Below, piece after piece: positions 1 through 10,599 of a stretch of 64,000 nucleotides of DNA (within the stretch, counting starts at the first letter, position 1; each line of letters starts with the position of its first letter). Location of the stretch: positions 25,626,532 to 25,690,531 of the forward strand of contig NW_026947503.1 in assembly GCF_034190915.1 (NCBI RefSeq). Reading direction: 5' to 3'. The DNA comes from Cavia porcellus. Taxonomy: Eukaryota; Chordata; Mammalia; Rodentia; Caviidae. Under the pieces are notes generated by a model that ran no database searches, had not been told where the DNA came from, and saw only the letters and a list, made by a program, of their open reading frames with translations. The translations under genes and the position numbers were made by a program.

Positions 1-970
1 TTCTAATGTTGATTGATGATGATGTTGCTGAGACTAAGTAGATTTGGAAAGTGGATTTAGCTTGGATCATATTTGGCTTGAGTGACTGAGATACACAGGA
101 AGGGCAAACGTTAAGCTTTGATAGAGCCAAAAATCAGGCTAAGGATTGCTTTGCAAATGAAACTTGGAAACTCTTGGATCATTCTTGTAACTCTGAACTA
201 TGAAATATTTGCATACAAAGATAAAACTAGCTAGTGCCTATATTTTCTCAGTGTTGTATCTTTAGTTTGATTTGTCAACAGACAAGAGATAGGGGCTTCC
301 GGGAAGATGACAAAGCAGTAAGCAGCAGAACAAAGAGCCTCTCTGAGAGATACCGTCTAGCACCGGGAATATACCATCGTGAGGAAGACAAGAAAGAAGT
401 AAGTGGGTCCGTTGGACCCAGGAAGAGTCTGAAGTCTGGATCAAGCCCATAGAAGGAGTAAAAAGAAAAACCTCAATGAAGAAGGCTGTAGCTGGTGGTG
501 CCTTCACCAGGAGCCGGATTCACTGCATGAGGGGAGGTGTTGGAACATGGGGACGTGTGGCCATAGTGACAGTGGCGGCTGGCAACCCCAGAGGCCTCTG
601 CAGAGAGACTCAGCAGTGGAAGGGAGCAGTGGACGTGGAGGACTCTACTGGCTGGTGGTGAGTACAGAGGACTCTGTCCTCTTACTGGAGAGTGCTATTA
701 GCTGGGAGCCGTCTTGAAGTTGGGTCAAAGTAAGGCCAGAACCAGAACTTTTGCCGGCTTCCGGCTTCCTCCAGCAGATCCTAGCTAGGCACAGACCTGT
801 GGAAATTGCTTGGACCCTGGTGAGCCCAGTGAGTCTGGTCTCAGGGCAGGCCTGCCAAGGTTGTCTACTACTCCACCCATGAACAACTCCTGGCTTGCAG
901 GGATACAGTGGCATGATTTGGGATGCTGTCTCCACAGGCTACTAGTGAATCCAGAGATAATCCTGGAAGT
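1..970. other. Non-coding, no gene recognised
   Basis: Short ORFs overlap on both strands without family resemblance. The 480-960 part is richer in G and C and could be remote 5' UTR of the L1 to the right, but I cannot show this. Confidence 0.4.
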
Positions 971-1081
971 GGACTTTTTTTTTTCATTTCTTTTCTTGTT
1001 TGTTTGTTTTATTCATTTTTTAATTTCTCTTTCTCTCTTATTGCTTTCTTTCTTTTTCTTTTCTTTTTTTTTTTTTTTTTC
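971..1081. repeat. Polypyrimidine (T/TC-rich) low-complexity tract
   Basis: About 110 bases of nearly pure T and C with runs of T, ending in a T run of about 20 at 1061-1080. Confidence 0.8.
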
Positions 1082-1119
1082 TTGAGTATGAGTGTGGTTC
1101 CTAACCTCCTTGTGTATGG

Positions 1120-1223
1120 TTTTTTTTTTTTGTCTTTCTCCTTTTTATCAGTACCAGCGATTGAACTCATGACTCCCTGCTTGCAAGGCAGGCGCTTATG
1201 CCGCTGAGCTAAATCCGCAGCCC
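1120..1223 (-). mobile_element. ID-type SINE (tRNA-derived), tailed subfamily
   Basis: The reverse strand reads a tRNA-like head with the A-box motif TTTAGCTCAGCGGCATAAG and a B-box-like GAGTTCAATCG. It then carries the tail GATAAAAAGG-AGAAAGAC and an A run. The same tail occurs in the copies near 18962, 23828 and 61845. Confidence 0.9.
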
Positions 1224-1879
1224 TGTTTTGTTCCGTTATACTTTTATCTCTCCCAGCTTTCTTTTCTCTCAGTTTTCTGCGTCAGTTTCTCCAAGTTGGT
1301 GGGATCCATCTTTGTTCTCCAATCTACTTGTAATCTCTTTCTCCTTTCCAACTTCTTTGTTTTCTCCTTAATCCATTTTGAATCTTAACCCATGAGGACA
1401 GAATTGACTTATTATGGACTTATATATAGTATACAATTGTTTTGCATTCTGTTATATGGTTACAAATTCAGTTCATTTGGTTAAAAGTTGCAAATTAGGA
1501 GTTGGCTCAGTTTACTGTTTTATAGGCTGTGTTTGATGCTCTTGGTACCACTACAGCCAAAATTGACGTAATTGTTCTAAATAACTGTTGGCCTTGATAA
1601 TCCATGACTGAGACTGACTAAGGGTCACAGAAAGTACTGTGGCATGGTGCCAAAGACCCAGGGACTAGGCCAGGTGAGCAATAGCTTCTCCTCTTCAACA
1701 AACTGAGGAGGTAAGATCTTCCAACAGATTCAGAGCCCAAAAACCAGCTACACCTGCAAGATACCTGAGAGAACTGATCATCACTTGGGTGTCCTAAATA
1801 CCACCAATAAAGCAACCCACCATAGGCAACTAACAAGTGTCACTCCAGGAATTAAACTAAAAAGACAAGAAATAAGAAG

Positions 1880-2790
1880 ATGCTTAAACAAGACACAACC
1901 TCAGACACCCAGTTCATCAAAGGCAAACACAGGGGCAATGAGACTGGAAAATCTGATAGCTCCCTACCAGGTATCTCTGCAGTGGTAACCAAGCAATTGA
2001 ATGAGGCTCTGGAAAAAATGAAATCAGAAATAATCTCTCAAATAACTACAAAGATGACAAAAATACACATCATGCTTAGTGATGCTAGAGCAGACACAGA
2101 CAAAAAAATAGATGAGCTTAAGAAAATTATGGAAATGGAATCCATAAAACAGATTCAAGCAGATATCCAGGAGAATAAAAACTCCACTGAAAATAAATTT
2201 GAAACAGATTAGGCCAAAGTGAGGAAAGGATCTCAGATATTGAAGACAGGCTTGCAGTTAGTGACTAGGAAAAGAAAGATTTCTCAAAATTAGCAAGGGA
2301 ACATGAGAAATCAATCCAGCAGCTTCTAGGTGAAAAAAAGAATGACTTAGATTAATTGGAGGCGATGAACAATCAGAAGATACCACAAATGACATTAAAA
2401 ACATGTTCACAGACATCACAACAGAAAACTTTCCTGGTAGAAAAAAAGAACTTTACATACAAATAAGTGAGGCATATAGAACTTCAATTAGCTGTGATCA
2501 GAAAAATCTACATCCAGGCATATCATAATCAAGATTCCAGAAATTCAACAAAGAATAGAATTTTAAAAGCTGTTAGAGAAAAGAAACAAATCACTTATGA
2601 AAGAAAGCCTATCAGCATTACAGCTGACTTCTCAGCACAAACTCTCAAATCAAGGAGAGCTTAGAGTGAAGTACTCCCAGTTCTAAAGGAAAACAACTTT
2701 CAACCCAGATTGATGTATCCCGCAAAACTATCTTTCAAAATCGATGGAGAAGTAAGGGATAATAAGGACTACAACTTCATAAACTTCAAC
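1880..2790 (+). pseudogene. L1 ORF1 remnant (ORF1p-like RNA-binding protein)
   Basis: Translation from the ATG at 1880 gives a charged, coiled-coil-like N-terminal half rich in K, E, I and M, broken by a stop at 2210. The C-terminal RNA-binding part resumes in 2467-2790. There the motifs ILKAVREKKQITY and ITADFSAQTLKSRRA, followed by NNFQPRLMYPAKLSFKIDGE, are diagnostic of the L1 ORF1 C-terminal domain. In intact L1 this protein is a trimeric RNA chaperone that packages L1 RNA. Several in-frame stops and frameshifts make this copy non-functional. Confidence 0.85.
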
Positions 2791-2869
2791 AGAAGAAATC
2801 CACCAGGAAAGGCAAACAATTAGAGGAAAGGAAAAAGAAAAAAAAGAAGGGGGAGCCAATAATAGGAAA

Positions 2870-3225
2870 ATAACATGACAAAGATAAATCAATTCACCAG
2901 TCAAAAGACACAGACTAGCAGAATGGATCAAGAAGCAAGATCCAACAATATGCAGTATTCAGGAAACACATTTAATAAAGAAATTTATAGACTGAAAGTT
3001 AAAGGATGGAAAATACTATTCCATGCAACAGGAATTCAGAAAAAAAGCAGGGGTTGCTATTCTATTTGCAGATAAAGTAAATTTTAAGCCAAGACTGATT
3101 AAGAGAGATAAAGGTCACTACATCCTGGTCAAGAGAACAATCCAAGAGGAAGAAATAATCATAAATATATATGGAACAAATATTAGTGCACCCACACCAA
3201 CCAGGACTTTTAATCTCATCTAAGC
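2870..3225 (+). pseudogene. L1 ORF2 endonuclease-domain remnant
   Basis: Frames joined by a shift near 3030 read FNKEIYRLKVKGWKILFHA, then KKAGVAILFADKVNF, then a block ending in INIYGTN. This matches the apurinic-like endonuclease domain at the start of L1 ORF2, which nicks target DNA. The reverse transcriptase region is absent because the element ends near 3230. Confidence 0.85.
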
Positions 3226-3239
3226 CTGGGAAGTCCCAA

Positions 3240-3875
3240 ATCATTCTTCAGGAGCACCTTCCAATATAGCCCTTTCTTGAGGAACTTCTTGAATACCCTA
3301 AAGTGAGTTAGCAATTCCCTTCTCTGGCCCCCTATTTCTTACTCCCCACTCCAGCTATCCTCAGTCACTTATCCACTCAGGCAGCAACTCCTCCCACTCA
3401 CATCCCGCTCACATCATTTACACAGCAAGCTTCGGCCCTTTCCTACTACTGAGCTACCATGAGCAAGTCCAACACGGCCCCTCCTTGGGCAGTGTCCAGC
3501 ATCGCAGGTGCAGCATGCTCATAATCCCACAAACAAAGGCTCCACTCACATGAGTACAAGGAGAGAGTTTTGGGAGAATCTTTACTTGATGTTATCAGAT
3601 TACCCTCAGGAAATGACACTGCAGCCCAGAAGCCAAAGATAAGAAGGAATGATCCCAAGGAAGCATGTTTCAGGTGAGAAAGCAATTATGGTGAAGCTGT
3701 GAGGACAGAAAGGTCTTCTGCTTGAGGGAAGCTGAGGAGGACAAGTGAGCGGAAGCAGCTGTCAGAGCAGACCCGGGCCTCGGAGCTGTGGAGATGAAGT
3801 GGTTGTTTTTACAGCTACTCAACAGCTTTGCAGCTGGGTGTAAGTGCGACCCAGGATCTAACTGGCTACTCTGAG
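3240..3875. other. Non-coding, no gene recognised
   Basis: Mixed-composition sequence. The minus-strand ORF at 3446-3685 has no recognisable family features. Confidence 0.4.
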
Positions 3876-3884
3876 TTGAAAGTA

Positions 3885-3995
3885 TTTAGGTTCAAAATGG
3901 AGACATCACTTAGGAAGCTATTGCAAGGGTCAAGGGAGGGAAGATGATAATTTGAACTAAGTGGATGGCAGTGGAGACAGAGGTTACCCATTAGA
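3885..3995 (+). repeat. Possible L2 LINE 3'-end fragment
   Basis: The order of phrases such as GGAAGCTATTGCAAGGGTC followed by TTTGAACTAAGTGGATGGCA resembles the degenerate 3' region of L2. It is short and old. Confidence 0.4.
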
Positions 3996-3999
3996 GCCA

Positions 4000-5990
4000 A
4001 GGTATTCTGCAGGTAAAAACAGTGGATCTTAGCAATGATTGGAGATGGAAGTGGGGTGCAGCATGGAAGAAAAAGAGGTAAAGGTTCTAGTTCATGTTTC
4101 TGGTGTAGCCGTCAGCAAGAGAGGAGCCATCTTTGAACCTGGTTGGGGAGTTCAGTTCTTGGTGAATTGGGTTTGGGGTACACAAGAGATACACATCATG
4201 GAGTGGGTTTGTTCTGTGGGTAAGTTCTCCATTTTTAACAGGCAGATTCTATTGATACCACTGTTCTGTAGAAAACAGGGGGAAACCAGAGACTATGTTG
4301 AAATGACAGTAGTTCTGTCATCATGGGCTCTTTGTGCATGACAGAGCCACTTCTTCTGCCTCTTAAATACTTAATGTTTCTTGTATACTGTCTTATTGGG
4401 GCTTCGTTGATAGCAGCCTCTATATGGCATATTCAGTTTTTTAAAAGTTCTTATTCTCTATGGGCCTTCCCTATATTATAAGAATAGAAACAAAAAAGGA
4501 CTAGTTAAAAAAGACTAGTTAAACCACATCTATCACCCCTCTCCATGTGCAGGGCATCGGTGTCAAACAACCATAGTAAGCATGTTGGTGCTTTTGTTAA
4601 ACATCAGGCCACTCAGTATTATCTCATCCATGCCTGTGTTCTCTGTAATCTTGTGTCATCTCTGTTGCAGTTTTTGGTAGAGCAATTTTGTCTGGATGGT
4701 GACTTCTCTGTCACTTAAACTTCTAGAGACCTCCCTGCCTCCTACCAGCCCCTCTGCCTTCAGAAAAGACAAAATAGAATTAGTCCAAACCAGTCTTCAT
4801 TGGGAACAGTGAATCCATTCTCTTAAGAAAATTACAGTCACACTATCTGAAGCTTCTTTAAGATCCAGATACCACAGGTGACTGAGGAATTTTCTGTGTG
4901 ACTGTGTTGTCCATTCTTTACTTGCCAAGCAAGAGATCTTTAGATTTGGCTATACTTTTAGGGTCACATGAAGAGCATCAGCAATGATGATATCTGTGTT
5001 CTCCTCTCTGTGTCTCTCCCTTGTGAGACCCTGACTAATTATCTAGGTAGGCACACTTACGTCTTTTGAGGGTATAATGAAGACAGGAAACTGGAAGACA
5101 TGAGAGTCTTGTATCGGATGACATTTTGGGTACCAGAAATGTCCATTGTGAGCCTGTGGGAAAAGTGATGCTCTGTTAGGAGCTATCGTACCATGACATG
5201 TAGTGAGTGAGAGCATCACCATGTCTTCTTCATCCCTAGGGTCCATAACCAAGGAGATGCTGAGTAACTGAGGAATTACCTCCTTCCTTTCCACTTTATA
5301 AACAGGGACACTGAGGTACAGAGAGACCAAATACAGGTTCAGCACTCTTGGCTCCCCTAACCTTTCCGAGCTCTGGATTCATCTTGTAAAAATAACGAAT
5401 TTGGAGATTTTTCTCTAACAACCCTGAGAGTTCTAAAATAAGTGGGTCTATTCTCTTATTTTTAACTGCTTTGTAGTTTGACAAAACTCTTCAAGTGAGT
5501 GAAATGGTCTCAAGAATGAAAATATGATCAAAAATAAAAATATGATCAAAGCAGCCCCTGTATTTGTAAGAATAAAGATTTAAATCATATCTGCCCTTGA
5601 TGAGGAACCAGGCCCTGACTACTCAGCCTTGAGATCATCCCGATGAGCCTTTGGAAAAGTAGAAATTCTTTTGTCCTTCTTCTTGTGTTTTAGAAGTTCT
5701 CAAGTTATTTTTGAAGCAGATGAATGTTGAGGTCTGCTTTTTGGTCTTCTTAGAGATTATTTAAATCTGATCAACAGTGGTTGTATGAAGGATCTTCAAC
5801 TCTGATGTTGTGAATTGCAAGCAGCTGGCTGACCTCAAAGCAGCCCAAACTGAGCAGCCAGCACTGGCCAGGCAGCGTACATCAAGGAAGTTGTGTTCTA
5901 TTCAAATTCTGTAAAATCTTGACCACTTAGAAGTCGTTTGCTAATGAGTTAGGGCAAGGAGGAGGGATGTGCTGGAAAATAAGAGAAAAA
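4000..5990. other. Non-coding, little recognised
   Basis: No exon or clear young repeat is seen. Around 5285-5335 the sequence resembles the MIR 3' phrase (AAACAGGGACACTGAGGTAC), so a MIR fragment is possible. Confidence 0.4.
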
Positions 5991-5993
5991 AAA

Positions 5994-6066
5994 GTTGGCA
6001 CAGTGCTTGCCTGGAAAGCACAAGGCTCTGAGTTCAATTTCTGGTACCAAAAAAAAAAAAAAAAAG
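5994..6066 (+). mobile_element. ID-like SINE, 3' half
   Basis: CAGTGCTTGCCTGGAAAGCA followed by GAGTTCAATTTCTGGTACC and a 17-base A run match the anticodon-to-B-box half of ID elements. The A-box half is missing or diverged. Confidence 0.75.
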
Positions 6067-6069
6067 AAA

Positions 6070-7060
6070 TGTGGAATGATGTGTTCCCTCTGCTAGGATA
6101 AAGCTGTCCATGTATCGTGTATAATATTATTCCCATCAGTGAACCCCGTTAGTTAAAGCCAATTAAGTTATTTGGAGAGTTGCAAAATGTAAGGATCACG
6201 CATGTATATTTCTTAGAGTCAAAGAAAAATCTCTCTGGTCTCAGTAGAAAGGCAGTCTCTAGGGAATTCTAATTGCCAAGTCCTTGTGATGCATCTTCCC
6301 AGAAACCTCTTTTTTTTCCTCCTGCCTTCCCCTGTCTGCCCGCCCACCCCAAATTGGAAGCCAGCCCATCTAGTTTTAATCATCAACTTCCCAGAGCCTG
6401 AATATATGTAAACATACAACAGGATATTCCTCACAGCTGTGCAGAGGGATCGGGAGCTCTGAGACTGTTTCTTTTTTCAAAACTGAGTGAAGCCTATAAA
6501 ACCTTCAGCTATGTTTAGAGTAATTGTCAAGCTATTCATTTCCATTTTAAAAGGACATTTACGAATTTATAAATTGAGTACATTTTGATCTTTCAAAGGA
6601 TTTACTTGGATTTTTTAAAAAAGATGTTTGTTTTACTTTTTCCCCTTAAGATTTTTAAAAATATCTATAATGACATTTTCTAAAGCAATTTTACACTTAC
6701 AGACTTGTAAAATTTGAAAGTCATAATAATCAGTGTTATAAGAGTTACAAACACAGGCTTTAGTCAGTCGCTTCTGACGTCTAGCATTCATAATATGTAG
6801 GTCTAGCAGAAGGTGACTGTTTAACATTACACTGGAATATTTCTTTTATTACATAAGTTAGGAACTGAAAATTAACCATCCCCCTAGTAAGACAGCAACA
6901 TTATGTTCAGGGTTGCTAAAAGAAAAATGCAAACATAAGGCCATGACTGATAACAACCTCATATTTTAGAAGTTAATTTTGCATTTTGTTTCTCTGGAAG
7001 CCTTCAAGCTTGTCCACAAAAGCTCCTTATTCTTTGTGTCTCCTGATACCACTTGATTGA
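6070..7060. other. Non-coding, no feature recognised
   Basis: AT-rich sequence with no recognised repeat or coding signal. Confidence 0.4.
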
Positions 7061-7068
7061 AGCAATTT

Positions 7069-7300
7069 CTCTCTGGTTTTCGTTTTACTGTAAGACTTTT
7101 TATGCTTGTTCCATAAAAGCTTCTCTTACTACTTTTGACCAAATATGGACTGTGGTAAAGTATCTTATGATTCTTGTGTAGTTACTCTCTGCTTTTCATT
7201 TTCCTGCTAGATCTTTTTGGATTGTTCCATAAAAGCCTTCTCAGACTACTTATGACTAAATATGGACCTTGCTAAAGTATCTGCTTAAGTGTACTTTAGT
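7069..7300 (+). repeat. Tandem duplication, two diverged copies (period about 116 bp)
   Basis: The block beginning CTCTCTGG at 7069 is repeated from 7185. Both copies contain TTGTTCCATAAAAGC, then CTACTT..GAC, then AAATATGGAC and TAAAGTATCT. Divergence is moderate, so the duplication is not recent. Confidence 0.8.
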
Positions 7301-7304
7301 ATAC

Positions 7305-7372
7305 TTGTGTTTCTGGGTAAAATCCTCCTGCAAGGAGGTTGTGTTTCTAGGTAAAATCCTACTGCGAGGAGT
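7305..7372 (+). repeat. Two copies of a 34-bp tandem repeat
   Basis: TTGTGTTTCTGGGTAAAATC at 7305 recurs as TTGTGTTTCTAGGTAAAATC at 7339, each followed by CCT.CTGC.AGGAG. It directly follows the 116-bp duplication. Confidence 0.85.
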
Positions 7373-7379
7373 TTAGACC

Positions 7380-7788
7380 CAGTGAGTCCCTTCAGAATAC
7401 GGCCACAGTAATGGGGTGATTCTTCTGTGGCTAGGGTACCAGAAGAGGCCGTTCCCCACTGGCTCGAGTTCTGTGGCTGTCTCCATTACTCTGAGAGAAG
7501 CCAGCTGCCATGTTGGATCTGCTGTATGGAGAGATGTATGTGGCACAGAACCAAGGGTGTCCTCCAGCCAGCATCCCCAAGAAGCTGAATCCTGCCAAAA
7601 AGCCCCGAGAGGGAGCTTGGAATTGAATCCTCCCTGAGTGAACTTTTGGATGATATGCCTAGCTGACACCTTGATTGAGCCATGCTTAGGTCCCTGAGCC
7701 ACCAAAACTGAGGTAATAAATACTTGTACTGTAAACTGCTAAACATTGTGATGGTTTTTTAGGCAGTAATAGATAACTAATATGAAGA
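7380..7788 (+). mobile_element. ERVL-MaLR LTR (MLT1-like)
   Basis: The order is typical of MLT1 LTRs: CCAGCCAGCATCCCCAAGAA, then CTGACACCTTGATTGAGCC, then a polyadenylation-type AATAAATA. It ends with CAGTAATAGATAACTAATAT. The left end is uncertain. Confidence 0.8.
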
Positions 7789-7929
7789 CAAAGATTCAAA
7801 GTATACCTAAAATGTCACTTGCCTTTAGGGAGCTCTTCTGTTGTCAATCATCACTGGTAGGTAACACGTGGAGCCATCACCCTTGTTATTTGCTGATGAA
7901 GCAAGAGCTCCAACAGAAATAGTTTCCTG

Positions 7930-8165
7930 GCTTTAGTTGTCCTACATATTTTTTTTTTTGGTTTATTTTTTAAATAAGCAATACATGCAAATAGTAGCGC
8001 CATCATGGGACACCAAAGAGTGTAACATGTAAGGTACATTTCTTGCCTTCTTTTACCCTACTTATTCAAGTTTCACTCCTAAAGGTCCTAACCATTGCCA
8101 GTTCATTGGTTAACTTTCTAGACACCGTTTTTACATTTATAATTCTTTACATACCTGTTTCTTTC
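7930..8165 (-). repeat. Possible old LINE fragment
   Basis: A T-run followed by TTAAATAAGCAATACATGCA and AACCATTGCCAGTTCATTGG resembles old mammalian LINE sequence on the minus strand. Family assignment is tentative. Confidence 0.35.
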
Positions 8166-8225
8166 CCCCCTTTAAAACAAATGACAGTAGAATTTGCCTA
8201 CCAATTGTCTGCATCAGGAGTCTGG

Positions 8226-8231
8226 CAAATC
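8226..8231. repeat. Target-site duplication of the solo LTR (left)
   Basis: CAAATC is identical to the six bases at 8554-8559. Confidence 0.85.
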
Positions 8232-8553
8232 TGACCGCCGCAGCTCCAATGAAACAGGAGACAGGAGACGCTTTTGTGGACGACAGTTAACTGCTAGTTT
8301 ATTTACGCGGGCTCTGGTTTATATATTTGGCCATGACCAATCACAGGCTGCCACAAGGAAGCAGGACGGGAATGGGATGCAGGCTCTGGCTACTATATCC
8401 AGCTGTGGCCAATCAGGAGTTGCCACAGAGTATGGAGTGAGCGCGGGGTGCGCACGGGTTGGCTAATTTAAAGAGGGACGTAGCGCATTGCGGAAGCTGG
8501 CGTGGTCCTTAGTCCCGGCTGGGGTATGGTATGTTGAGCGCCTGTGCCCAACA
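8232..8553 (-). mobile_element. Solo LTR of a class II (ERVK/IAP-like) endogenous retrovirus
   Basis: The element is 322 bp, begins TG and ends CA, and is flanked by perfect 6-bp duplications (CAAATC), the size made by ERVK-type integrases. On the minus strand it starts TGTTGGGC. It then shows two inverted-CCAAT motifs (TGATTGGCC, TGATTGGTC), a TATA-like ATATATAAACC and an AATAAA polyadenylation signal. It is richer in CpG than its surroundings, which suggests a fairly recent insertion. No internal genes are present, so it is a recombination-derived solo LTR. As a CpG-containing minus-strand promoter inside an intron it could drive antisense transcription, but that is inference. Confidence 0.88.
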
Positions 8554-8559
8554 CAAATC
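8554..8559. repeat. Target-site duplication of the solo LTR (right)
   Basis: CAAATC repeats 8226-8231 exactly. Confidence 0.85.
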
Positions 8560-8665
8560 CAAGACACTGAAATGTTAAGTGATTTCTGCCATTAGAGTCT
8601 GTTTCCAATTTAATAGACAAGAGTATAATTTGAGGAATAGCTAGAAAATCTTTGAGAGAAAGGTA

Positions 8666-8908
8666 ACATGTACTCTCTTAACCCCCAAATAAGACCTAGA
8701 CAAAAATATTCAGCATTGACAAGTAGAGATCAAAACTGCCAGCCCCAGTCAGCCCACCACTGCCTCACCTCCCATCACTGTTCACTTGCCCAGGGCACTT
8801 CTGTAAGGCAGGTAAGGTAAGCGTAGGCTGACTGGGGCTGGTGTTTTTGATCTCTACTTGTCAAGCCTAAATATTTTTTGTCTAGGTCTTATTTTCAGGG
8901 AAACATGG
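8666..8908. mobile_element. MITE-like DNA transposon with long terminal inverted repeats (mariner/TA type)
   Basis: The left arm (8687-8754) and right arm (8826-8895) are inverted copies of about 68 bases carrying AATAAGACCTAGAC, then GACAAGTAGAGATCAAAA, then CCAGCCCCAGTCAGCC. The loop is 71 bases. The outer ends are flanked by TA dinucleotides (8664-8665 and 8909-8910), which fits mariner-type insertion. There is no coding capacity. The family name is unknown to me. Confidence 0.75.
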
Positions 8909-9155
8909 TAGCACAATCATAGGACTGGAATAGGACTTAGAGAAGCTGCCTGGTCCCCCTACCACGTTTTTGGGCAGACACATCCAGGTCCCTTGCTTCT
9001 GAGCAACTTCCGCAATGATGCAATTGTTGACCTTTGGTGGGGGAGTGAAAATAACTCTTAGTATTGGACAATGTCCCAGACAGTTGTTTTAGCCTTTTCC
9101 TTTGATATTTTCTGGCCAGCTTTTCCTTAAGAACCCTTTGTATTGTGAAAATTGC

Positions 9156-9206
9156 ATTGGTGGTGGTGGTGGAGGTGGATGGTGGTGATGGTGGTGGTGT
9201 GATGGT
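9156..9206. repeat. GGT-rich simple repeat
   Basis: An imperfect (TGG)n tract, GT-rich, next to a minus-strand ID-like SINE and possibly derived from its tail. Confidence 0.9.
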
Positions 9207-9291
9207 GTCCTTTTCCAGTGCTGGGGATTGAATCCAGGGACTAAGCTTGCTGGGCAAGGGCTCTAACACTCAGTTACATCCCTAGCTCCAA
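9207..9291 (-). mobile_element. ID-like SINE, diverged
   Basis: The reverse strand has a degraded ID head and B-box region. On the plus strand this appears as GTGCTGGGGATTGAATCCAG and a final ACATCCCTAGCTCC. Confidence 0.75.
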
Positions 9292-9299
9292 ATGGCATT

Positions 9300-10030
9300 G
9301 CCTTTTGCGATTTGCTTGAGTTATCTCTAAGGATCTAAAATGACTCCATGCTAGGTAGGGAACAGGAAAGCGAAGGGCTTGCTGTTGTGCTGTATTTCTG
9401 TTACCTTCATGGCCAGATCTGAGTGAGTGTTGTTTGTTGTGCTGGGGTATCCCACGATTCCAGATCAAGAATTAACCTTTTCCATAGCTGGCCTAGAGAC
9501 CTTTGCTACACATTTTAACCTATTTGTGACTCTGTTTCACTTTCTACAAAGTGAAGGTGATTAAATCAGATAATTAAAACAACTCTCAAGCATGGCGGAT
9601 CCTAATTCACGCAGGAAATTAAAACTCACAAATATCTCAGAAGGAAGGCCATTTAGAGATGGTAAGTAGTGCAATCATTAACTTTAAAATTTTATGTGGC
9701 ATGCCAAACAAGTCACAGTGAAAGCGAAAGAGTCACCGACCAGGCCTTGGCTGAACACAGATGCCAGTTTTGTTTTTTTAATGTGAATATCAGATTTCAG
9801 TTAAATTGAGAGTATGAAAGTATACTCACTTGCTTTGCTATGCCAACTGCAAAGATTAGCAATCCCTTTTTATTTGTTGCTCAAAAACACTGTAAAGGAA
9901 AGAAGCTTACAAATAATGAGAATGTCTGTTTTTCATCCTTCCTTTGATTGGAATTCAATTTTCTGTCTACCGTGTATCCTGGCACAATTACCAAATAGAC
10001 AAATTATAAATAATCACTTCATTCGTCCTT
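9300..10030. other. Non-coding, no feature recognised
   Basis: Only short ORFs without family features. Confidence 0.4.
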
Positions 10031-10032
10031 TT

Positions 10033-10113
10033 TGGGGGGGTATCAGGAATTGAACTCAGGTTCTTGGCCTTACCAGGTAGGTGCTTATGCTGCTGAGCTG
10101 TATCCCTGGCCCT
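10033..10113 (-). mobile_element. ID-like SINE
   Basis: The plus strand shows GTATCAGGAATTGAACTCAG and ends CTGAGCTGTATCCCTGGCCC, the complement of the ID B box and A box. Confidence 0.8.
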
Positions 10114-10294
10114 GTAATTGCTTAATTATTGTACTACTTTCTGACAGGGTCTCTAAATAGAAGCAGTTAATGTTTCTTTGCATTAAGCCACTTACCTGTG
10201 ACCTTGATAACATGGGCGTATAAATTCCTCCCTTCATCTGTCCCTCCCTCCTTCCTCAGTGTCCTTTGTCTCCCCCACCCCTTAACTCCCTTCT

Positions 10295-10400
10295 CCAAAA
10301 ATTTGGGTACCTACTATGTGCCAAGCATTGTGGATGCAGCAGAGAGGAAAAGAGACAAAGTCCCGAAGTCCCTGCCCTTGTGGCAGTTAGATTCTCATGT
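10295..10400 (+). mobile_element. L2 LINE 3'-end fragment
   Basis: CTACTATGTGCCAAGCATTG, then AAAGTCCCGAAGTCCCTGCC, matches the well-known L2 3'-end phrase order. Confidence 0.75.
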
Positions 10401-10499
10401 AGATAGATGGAACAAACATGCTAACATGTTGTGTTAACATTTGCCACATGTTGATGGTAAATACGATTGCAAAAATAACGCGAGAGCTGTTTCGTAGAG

Positions 10500-10576
10500 A
10501 CAGTACCAGGGATCAAACTCATGACTGCCTGCTTGCAAGGCAGGTGCTTATGCCGCTGAGCTAAATCCCCAGCCCC
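10500..10576 (-). mobile_element. ID-type SINE without long tail
   Basis: The plus strand reads GTACCAGGGATCAAACTCAT through GCTGAGCTAAATCCCCAGCC, a near-consensus ID body in reverse. It lacks an A/T tail. Confidence 0.9.
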
Positions 10577-10599
10577 TAGAGGAGGACTTCTTATTAAGG

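Larger units (their letters stand above)
1540..3230 (+). mobile_element. L1 LINE, 5' half only (5' UTR, ORF1, start of ORF2)
   Basis: The segment runs from a 5' UTR-like stretch through a decayed ORF1 into the endonuclease start of ORF2, then stops abruptly near 3230. Most genomic L1 copies are 5'-truncated, so keeping the 5' end and losing the 3' end points to a later deletion or rearrangement. The left boundary is approximate; related sequence may begin further left and be interrupted by the ID element at 1120. Confidence 0.8.

Noticed and set aside
1880..3225. Possible protein gene with coiled-coil and nuclease-like motifs
   Set aside because: These are decayed L1 ORF1 and ORF2 fragments with stops and frameshifts.
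8226..8560. CpG-containing segment as the ATP8B1 promoter or first exon
   Set aside because: It has LTR ends, target duplications and minus-strand LTR signals, so a solo LTR explains it better.
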